Shown in pieces: positions 30,545-36,293 of a stretch of 36,293 nt of DNA. The notes under the pieces are model-generated. The model was not told where the DNA came from, made no database searches, and saw only the letters and a list, made by a program, of their open reading frames with translations. This stretch comes from Pseudomonadota bacterium (lineage in GTDB: Bacteria > Pseudomonadota > Gammaproteobacteria > Burkholderiales > Gallionellaceae), in contig JAJXVB010000019.1 of the NCBI GenBank assembly GCA_021782365.1, forward strand, positions 1 through 36,293. The letters are read 5' to 3'. A program made the position numbers and the translations under genes. Numbering within the stretch: position 1 is the stretch's first letter; every line of letters starts with the position of its first letter.

Positions 30545-32998
30545 ATGATGGATAAAAAGCCCAGACTGGTAGTGATCGGCAACGGCATGGCGGGCATGCG
30601 CACGGTAGAGGAACTGCTCAAGATGTCGCCCGATGAATTCGACATCACCGTTTTCGGCTCCGAGAAGCAGCCCAATTACAACCGCATCCTGCTCTCGCCC
30701 GTTCTTTCCGGCGAAATGAAATTCGAGGATACGATACTCAACGACCTCAACTGGTACGAGGAGAACCGCATCGCACTGCACAAGGGAAGGACGGTTTCAA
30801 GAATAGACCGATTCCGTTGCCAGGTAGAATCCGAAGACGGCCTGGTCGCTCCATACGATCGCCTGCTGATCGCGACCGGCTCGAACCCCGTGATGCTGCC
30901 GATACCGGGCATGAATCTGCAAGGGGTTGTGGCCTACCGCAGCATAGACGATGTGGAAAATATGCTCGCGGCAGCAAAATCCGGCAAGCACGCCGTCGTG
31001 ATAGGCGGAGGACTTTTGGGGCTTGAAGCGGCAAACGGACTGTCGCTGCGAGGCATGCAGGTATCGGTGGTGCATCTTTGCGACTGGCCGATGGAGCGCC
31101 AGCTCGACAGGACAGGAGGAGAACTGCTAAAGGATGCGCTGGAAAAGCGCGGTCTCAGGTTTTATCTCTCGCGCCAGACAGAAGCCATACTCGGCGAAGA
31201 ATATGTCACCGGCGTGCGCTTCAAGGACGGCGAGGAAATAGAGGCCGATCTTCTGGTCATGGCCGCAGGCATAAGGCCCAACATTGCGCTTGCAAAATCG
31301 GCAGGCATACACTGCGAACGCGGCATCGTGGTCAGCGACACGATGCAGACCTATGATCCGAAAATCTATTCCGTTGGCGAATGCGTGCAGCATCGCGGCC
31401 AGACCTACGGGCTGGTCGCCCCACTTTTCGAACAGGCCAAAGTCGCGGCCAACCACATCGCACGCTATGGCAGGATGCGCTATGAAGGTTCTTCCGTGTC
31501 CACCAAACTCAAGGTGACCGGCATCGATCTCTTCTCTGCCGGAAACTTCAATCCCGAAAAGGAGGACGAGGAGCTGCTGCTGCAGGATGCTGCGCGCGGC
31601 GTATACAAGAAGCTCGTGCTGCGCGACAACAAGCTTAGAGGTGCGGTGATGTATGGCGAAACCGTGGACGGCCCCTGGTATTTCCAGCTGATGCGCGATG
31701 GAACGGACGTATCGGACCTGCGCGACCACCTTCTTTTTGGCCAGGTTCATCTGGGAGATGCGGGGCGCGGCGGCGCATCGAATGTCGCGAACATGGCCGA
31801 TACCGCAGAGATATGCGGCTGCAACGGCGTATGCAAGGGTGCGATCGTGGAGGCCATCATAAGCAAGAAGCTCTTCACCCTCGAAGAGGTGCGCGCTCAT
31901 ACCAAGGCCTCGGCCTCCTGCGGCTCATGCACCGGGCTTGTGGAAGCCTTGCTCGCCAACACCCTGGGAGGCGACTACTCCGCAAAGCCCAGCAAGAAGC
32001 CGATGTGTTCCTGCACCGAACACGCGCACCAGGATGTGCAGCAGGCGATTTCAAGGCTGGGCATCAGGAACATGCCCGATCTGATGCGCGCCTTGGACTG
32101 GAAGACGGCGGACGGTTGCCATGTATGCCGCCCCGCGCTGAACTACTATCTGATGGCGGCATGGCCCGGAATTTATGAGGACGACAGCCGCTCGCGTTTC
32201 ATCAACGAAAGGGTGCATGCGAACATCCAGAAGGACGGCACCTATTCCGTGATACCGCGAATCTGGGGAGGCGTCACCTCTCCCTCGGAGCTCCGCACGA
32301 TCGCCGAGATTGCGGAGAAATACCAGGTATCCACCGTCCACATCACGGGTGGACAGCGCATCGGCCTTTACGGAATATCGAAGGAAAACCTGCCTGGCAT
32401 GTGGGGGGAGCTCGTGAAGGGTGGCTTTGTTTCCGGCCATGCCTATGGCAAGGCATTGCGCACCGTCAAGACATGCGTCGGATCGGAATGGTGCCGCTTC
32501 GGCACCCAGGATTCGACAGGTCTCGGCATCAGGGTCGAGAAGATGACCTGGGGATCATGGACTCCTCACAAATTCAAGATCGCCGTCTCAGGTTGCCCGC
32601 GCAACTGCGCAGAGGCGACGATCAAGGATTTCGGCGTGGTGTGCGTGGATTCCGGCTACGAGATACATGTCGGCGGAAACGGCGGAATCAAGGTGCGGGT
32701 CACTGATTTCCTGTGCAAGGTCGAAAGCGAGGCGGAGGTGCTGGAACATTGCGGCGCATTCATGCAGCTCTACCGAGAACAGGCCAACTACATGGAGCGC
32801 ACAGCGCCCTGGATAGAGCGGGTAGGGCTCGCCTATGTCAGGCTTCATGTAGTCGAAAATCAGAAGGAAAGGGAAAAACTGTATGAACGTTTTCTGGAAT
32901 CCCAGCGTTATTCCCAGGACGATCCCTGGAAGGCCCGCGCAGAAGGCCAGGACGCGCATGAATATGAAACGCTGACAACCCTGGAGGAGGTAAAATGA
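30545..32998 (+). CDS. nirB: Assimilatory NADH-dependent nitrite reductase, large subunit NirB
   Basis: The 817-residue protein has an FAD/NAD(P)H reductase part (GNGMAG near 13, ATGSNP near 117, GGGLLGLEAANGL near 155). BFD-type Cys motifs follow (CGCNGVCKG near 423, CGSCTG near 458), then the sulfite/nitrite reductase domain with the Cys pairs for 4Fe-4S and siroheme (TCVGSEWCRFG near 641 and GCPRNCAEA near 683). It reduces nitrite to ammonium in the cytoplasm. GAGGA is 4 bases before the ATG at 30545 and 7 before the ATG at 30548; either may be used. The open frame upstream to 29723 runs antisense to narK and is not coding. Confidence 0.97.
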   Translation: MMDKKPRLVVIGNGMAGMRTVEELLKMSPDEFDITVFGSEKQPNYNRILLSPVLSGEMKFEDTILNDLNWYEENRIALHKGRTVSRIDRFRCQVESEDGLVAPYDRLLIATGSNPVMLPIPGMNLQGVVAYRSIDDVENMLAAAKSGKHAVVIGGGLLGLEAANGLSLRGMQVSVVHLCDWPMERQLDRTGGELLKDALEKRGLRFYLSRQTEAILGEEYVTGVRFKDGEEIEADLLVMAAGIRPNIALAKSAGIHCERGIVVSDTMQTYDPKIYSVGECVQHRGQTYGLVAPLFEQAKVAANHIARYGRMRYEGSSVSTKLKVTGIDLFSAGNFNPEKEDEELLLQDAARGVYKKLVLRDNKLRGAVMYGETVDGPWYFQLMRDGTDVSDLRDHLLFGQVHLGDAGRGGASNVANMADTAEICGCNGVCKGAIVEAIISKKLFTLEEVRAHTKASASCGSCTGLVEALLANTLGGDYSAKPSKKPMCSCTEHAHQDVQQAISRLGIRNMPDLMRALDWKTADGCHVCRPALNYYLMAAWPGIYEDDSRSRFINERVHANIQKDGTYSVIPRIWGGVTSPSELRTIAEIAEKYQVSTVHITGGQRIGLYGISKENLPGMWGELVKGGFVSGHAYGKALRTVKTCVGSEWCRFGTQDSTGLGIRVEKMTWGSWTPHKFKIAVSGCPRNCAEATIKDFGVVCVDSGYEIHVGGNGGIKVRVTDFLCKVESEAEVLEHCGAFMQLYREQANYMERTAPWIERVGLAYVRLHVVENQKEREKLYERFLESQRYSQDDPWKARAEGQDAHEYETLTTLEEVK

Positions 32999-33348
32999 AC
33001 TGGATACAGGTTGGTTTTCTTTCGGACATCCCGAGACAGGGTTCGAGGGTGATCAGGACCGCGCAGGGTGAAATCGCGCTCTTTCGCAGCATCGACGACG
33101 AAGTCTTCGCACTGGACGACCGTTGCCCGCACAAGGGCGGACCGTTGTCGCAAGGCATCGTGCACGGCAAGAAAGTGACCTGCCCCTTGCACAGCTGGGT
33201 GATTTCGCTCGAGACTGGCGAAGCCATCCTGCCGGACAAGGGCTGCGCGCACCGGCATCAGGTTCGGGTCGCGCACGGCGCGGTGTTCATCGAGGTTGTT
33301 GAGCGAGTAAAGAGTGAAAAGAGGATGCAATCCCATGCCGAAAACTGA
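32995..33348 (+). CDS. nirD: Nitrite reductase small subunit NirD (Rieske type)
   Basis: The 117-residue protein carries a Rieske 2Fe-2S motif, CPHKGGPLSQG near residue 43 and CPLHSWVI near 62, in the NirD-type fold. It partners NirB in NADH-dependent nitrite reduction. Its ATG overlaps the nirB stop as ATGA. The last 14 bases overlap the start of nasA, with the nasA ribosome binding site inside nirD. Confidence 0.95.
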   Translation: MNWIQVGFLSDIPRQGSRVIRTAQGEIALFRSIDDEVFALDDRCPHKGGPLSQGIVHGKKVTCPLHSWVISLETGEAILPDKGCAHRHQVRVAHGAVFIEVVERVKSEKRMQSHAEN

Positions 33349-35986
33349 ATCGCCCATCCTGACCACCTGCCCCTATTGCGGGGTAGGCTGCGGGCTGCGT
33401 GCGAATGAAGGCAGACGGCTCACAGGCGACAGGCTGCATCCTGCGAATCGCGGCATGCTTTGCTCCAAAGGCTCAGCACTTGCCGACACTCTGGAGCACG
33501 ACGGCAAGCTGCTCCATCCCGAGGTCGATGGCAGGCGCGCCACCTGGGAGGAAGCGCTGGACCATGTCGCCGGAAAGTTCGCCCGCATCATCGCAGAGCA
33601 CGGGCCCGATGCGGTGGCCTTTTATGTCTCCGGGCAACTTCTTACCGAAGACTATTACGTCGCAAACAAGCTGATGAAGGGTTTCATCGGCAGTGCGAAC
33701 ATCGACACCAATTCCAGGCTTTGCATGGCGTCGGCGGTTGCAGCGCAAAAGCGCGCATTCGGGGCCGATGCGGTGCCGGTCTGCTATGAAGACTTGGAAG
33801 CTGCGGATCTGGTGGTGATCGCAGGCTCCAACCTGGCATGGGCACACCCCGTTCTGTACCAGCGTCTGGTTGCGGAAAAGAAGAAGCGGCCCGCCATGCG
33901 CGTGGTAGTCATCGATCCGCGCCGAACCGCGACCTGCGACATCGCCGATCTGCATCTGGCAATCACGCCCGGCACGGATGCCCATCTTTTCAACGGACTT
34001 TTGCACCATCTGCGCCGCGAGGATGCGCTCGATCTCGCCTACATCGAGGATCATGTCGAAGGATATGCCGCGGCATTCGCAGTTTCGCGCGAGGAAGGCT
34101 ACACACCGAAAGTGGCGAAGGCTTGCGGCGTTCATGAAACGGAGCTCAGCGATTTCTTCAGCCTGTTTTCCCGCACAAAAAAAACGGTGACGATATTTTC
34201 GCAGGGCATCAACCAGTCATCGAGCGGAGTCGACAAAGGCAATGCGATCATCAATGTTCACCTCGCCACTGGCAGAATAGGCAAGGCCGGCATGGGCCCC
34301 TTCTCCATAACAGGCCAGCCCAATGCGATGGGTGGAAGGGAAGTCGGCGGACTCGCCAATCAGCTCGCGGCCCACATGGATTTCTCTGACGTTGAGAATA
34401 TCAACCTTGTCGCAAGCTTCTGGAACACATCACGCATCGCACGCAATCCGGGGCTCAAGGCTGTCGACATGTTCGACGCAATCGCGAATAAAAAAATAAA
34501 GGCCGTCTGGATCATGGGCACCAATCCCGTGGTGAGCATGCCGGATGCCGACAGAGTCAGGAATGCGCTGCTTGACTGCGAGCTGGTCGTCGTATCCGAT
34601 TGCGTGCGCCGCACGGATACGACCGAATGCGCCGACATCCTATTGCCCGCCTGTGGTTGGGGAGAAAAGGACGGAACCGTGACCAATTCCGAGAGGTGCA
34701 TATCGCGCCAGCGTTCCTTTTTTCCCGCTTCAGGGGAGGCGCGCCCGGACTGGTGGATCATCACCCAGGTCGCACAGCGCATGGGTTTTTCCGAAGGCTT
34801 CGGCTACACCAGGCCTTCCGAAATCTTTCGCGAGCACGCGACCCTTTCAGGTTTGGAAAACGACGGCTCGCGCGCTTTTGACATCAGCGCATTGAGCGGG
34901 ATCAGCGATGAGCATTACGATGAGATGACCCCGATGCAGTGGCCGATCAACGACCGGACTCCGGATGGCAAGGCCAGGCTTTTCGAAGACGGAAGATTTT
35001 TCACACCCTCAGGGCGCGCGCGCATGGTCGCCATCGCGCCCAGACCCCCTGCGATTTTGGCCGACACAGACTATCCTCTTGTTCTCAATACCGGCCGCAT
35101 GCGTGACCAGTGGCACACGATGACGCGCACCGGTCTCGTACCTCGATTGAATGCGCACTCGTTCGAGCCATGCGTAGAGATGCATGCAGACGATGCGCAT
35201 GAGTTTTCTGAAGGAAGTCTGATGCGCATATCGAGCCGGCACGGCAGCATGCTTGCGCGGCTCAAAATCACCGACGAACAGCGCAGGGGCTCGGTGTTCG
35301 TGCCCATGCACTGGAGCGAGACGCATGCAAAGCATTCACGGGTCGATGCGCTCGTCGCACCCGTCACCGATCCGATTTCCGGGCAGCCCGAATCGAAGCA
35401 TACGCCGGTTCGCGTCGAGGCCTGTCTGCCATTCTGGCAAGGCTTTGCTCTCTCCAGGAAGCGGCTTTCCTTTCCCGACGCGAGCTATTGCGCGGCGACA
35501 ATGGGACAGGGTTTCTGGCGGCATGAAATCGCAGGCGACAATCTGCCGGATAGCTGGCGAAACTGGATAATGGCGAGCCTCGCATTAGCGTCGATTGACA
35601 GCTCTCAAGATCCAGAATGGGTTGAGTATGTTGATGCGGCAAAGGGGCGCTACCGCGCAGCCTGTCTGGTCGAAGGACGGCTCGAGGCAGTCTTCTTCAT
35701 TTCTGCGGATCATCGCCTGCCCGAGCGCGAATGGCTTTCCAGCCTCTTCTCGAAGTCAAGGCTGGAACCCGCCGACATGGTAGGGCTTCTTGCGGCAAGG
35801 TCGCCCGCAGGCGTGGATACAGGACGCATCGTTTGCGCCTGTCACAGCGTGGGAGAGAAGACCATCGTCGATGCGATAAAATCCCAGGGTTTGAAAAGCG
35901 CAGAGGAAGTGGGCAACTTCCTCAAGGCGGGAACGAACTGCGGTTCCTGCGTGCCCGAAATCCGCAGGCTCCTGAAGCGCCATTGA
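33335..35986 (+). CDS. nasA: Assimilatory nitrate reductase, molybdopterin catalytic subunit NasA
   Basis: The 883-residue protein has the N-terminal 4Fe-4S site CPYCGVGCGL near residue 12 (fourth Cys in GMLCSKG). The molybdopterin oxidoreductase domains follow (NIDTNSRLCMASA near 127, GRIGKAGMGPFSITGQPNAM near 315, WIMGTNPVVSMPDA near 390) and the dinucleotide-binding domain (LNTGRMRDQWHTMTRTG near 590). A C-terminal BFD-like 2Fe-2S domain closes the protein (CACHSVGEKT near 834, CGSCVPEI near 868). It reduces nitrate to nitrite in the cytoplasm, feeding NirBD. ATG 33335 follows AGAGGA at about 9 bases; a GTG at 33314 would add 7 residues. No separate nasC or flavodoxin electron donor gene is in the window. 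Confidence 0.97.
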   Translation: MPKTESPILTTCPYCGVGCGLRANEGRRLTGDRLHPANRGMLCSKGSALADTLEHDGKLLHPEVDGRRATWEEALDHVAGKFARIIAEHGPDAVAFYVSGQLLTEDYYVANKLMKGFIGSANIDTNSRLCMASAVAAQKRAFGADAVPVCYEDLEAADLVVIAGSNLAWAHPVLYQRLVAEKKKRPAMRVVVIDPRRTATCDIADLHLAITPGTDAHLFNGLLHHLRREDALDLAYIEDHVEGYAAAFAVSREEGYTPKVAKACGVHETELSDFFSLFSRTKKTVTIFSQGINQSSSGVDKGNAIINVHLATGRIGKAGMGPFSITGQPNAMGGREVGGLANQLAAHMDFSDVENINLVASFWNTSRIARNPGLKAVDMFDAIANKKIKAVWIMGTNPVVSMPDADRVRNALLDCELVVVSDCVRRTDTTECADILLPACGWGEKDGTVTNSERCISRQRSFFPASGEARPDWWIITQVAQRMGFSEGFGYTRPSEIFREHATLSGLENDGSRAFDISALSGISDEHYDEMTPMQWPINDRTPDGKARLFEDGRFFTPSGRARMVAIAPRPPAILADTDYPLVLNTGRMRDQWHTMTRTGLVPRLNAHSFEPCVEMHADDAHEFSEGSLMRISSRHGSMLARLKITDEQRRGSVFVPMHWSETHAKHSRVDALVAPVTDPISGQPESKHTPVRVEACLPFWQGFALSRKRLSFPDASYCAATMGQGFWRHEIAGDNLPDSWRNWIMASLALASIDSSQDPEWVEYVDAAKGRYRAACLVEGRLEAVFFISADHRLPEREWLSSLFSKSRLEPADMVGLLAARSPAGVDTGRIVCACHSVGEKTIVDAIKSQGLKSAEEVGNFLKAGTNCGSCVPEIRRLLKRH

Positions 35987-36013
35987 AAGCAGCTTCCGCG
36001 ATGCAAATTGTAA

Positions 36014-36208
36014 GGTCTGACCAAGGCGACCACAAATAAAAAGGCGCGCCGCGGGGCTCGATACTTCGACATTAAGCAGCACCATATGGTCACAGGACAC
36101 AAAGATATGCGATCGCTAATGCGCTACGTCAATCCAACAGCAGATGACGTTACATTGCAAAACAAATGGCGAGTCAGTAGTAATGGAATGGACGCCCACT
36201 TCCCCTAA
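36014..36208 (+). pseudogene. Tyrosine recombinase (integrase) C-terminal remnant
   Basis: After an in-frame stop at 36011 the frame encodes about 64 residues ending at TAA 36206-36208. The stretch VTGHKDMRSLMRYVNPTADD matches the C-terminal box of phage-type integrases: GHK then the Tyr nucleophile in MRYVNP. The rest of the enzyme (catalytic core and first Arg) is absent, so this is a fragment. It lies 27 bases after nasA, next to an insertion sequence, and suggests decayed mobile DNA beside the nitrate cluster. Its base composition is more AT-rich than nasA. The call rests on one motif. Confidence 0.55.
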
Positions 36209-36269
36209 CGGCATCTGAGTGCCAAAGTAGTGATGGTTTTATTCACTAAACAGAGAAGGAGCGTCCGTC

Positions 36270-36293
36270 ATGAAGATTACAACGATTGGCATC
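36270..36293 (+). CDS. IS110-family transposase, first eight codons (cut by window end)
   Basis: Only MKITTIGI is visible. This start is characteristic of IS110/IS1111-type DEDD transposases, in which an Asp of the catalytic core follows directly. AAGGAG lies 9 bases upstream. The element's left end probably lies within 36180-36269, where GGACGC at 36190-36195 is mirrored by GCGTCC at 36261-36266, but the exact boundary cannot be set. The identification depends on eight residues and needs the sequence beyond the window. Confidence 0.5.

Overview
The window reads as a chromosomal segment of a betaproteobacterium, most likely from the Nitrosomonadales/Gallionellales group. That placement is inferred from gene order and protein character, not from a search. 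Coding density is high and no tRNA or rRNA gene was seen.

Positions 1-13640 form one long minus-strand series. Read in the direction of transcription it is yebC, ruvC, ruvA, ruvB, then a three-gene block (type III-like DNA methyltransferase mod, restriction helicase/nuclease res, AlbA_2/HATPase protein), then ybgC, tolQ, tolR, tolA, tolB, pal and the start of cpoB/ybgF. The ruv and ybgC-tol-pal genes are commonly adjacent, so the restriction block looks like an insertion between ruvB and ybgC. Two intergenic imperfect inverted repeats lie in this series, between tolQ and tolR and between ruvC and yebC.

Positions 13717-22525 hold mostly housekeeping genes: an orphan ParA-like ATPase, a small coiled-coil protein, the RNA helicase HrpA, a secreted PEBP-family protein, a large AsmA-like DUF748 protein and a membrane-anchored glutaredoxin-like protein.

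Positions 22526-25471 hold a DsrC-like protein that lacks the C-terminal cysteine. It is divergent from an operon of a MarR regulator, a two-CBS-domain protein and two HPP-family membrane proteins. The divergent promoters overlap on a short palindrome.

Positions 25440-35986 are a nitrate assimilation locus in two divergent operons. The minus-strand operon is narK, a fused PP2C phosphatase/Ser-Thr kinase, the nitrate sensor nasS and the ANTAR antiterminator nasT, joined by overlapping stop and start codons. The plus-strand operon is nirB, nirD, nasA. The 420-base region between them carries two divergent sigma-54 promoters with near-perfect -24/-12 elements, candidate NtrC sites in between, and a nirB leader with a hexaloop hairpin followed by a strong intrinsic terminator just before the nirB ribosome binding site. 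Together these suggest that nitrogen limitation (NtrC/sigma-54) switches on both operons, while nitrate, sensed by NasS and passed to NasT, lets RNA polymerase read through the terminator into nirBD-nasA. HPP proteins have been linked to nitrite transport, so the neighbouring HPP operon may belong to the same physiology.

Positions 35987-36293 look like mobile DNA: a tyrosine-recombinase C-terminal remnant, then the first codons of an IS110-type transposase cut by the window end.
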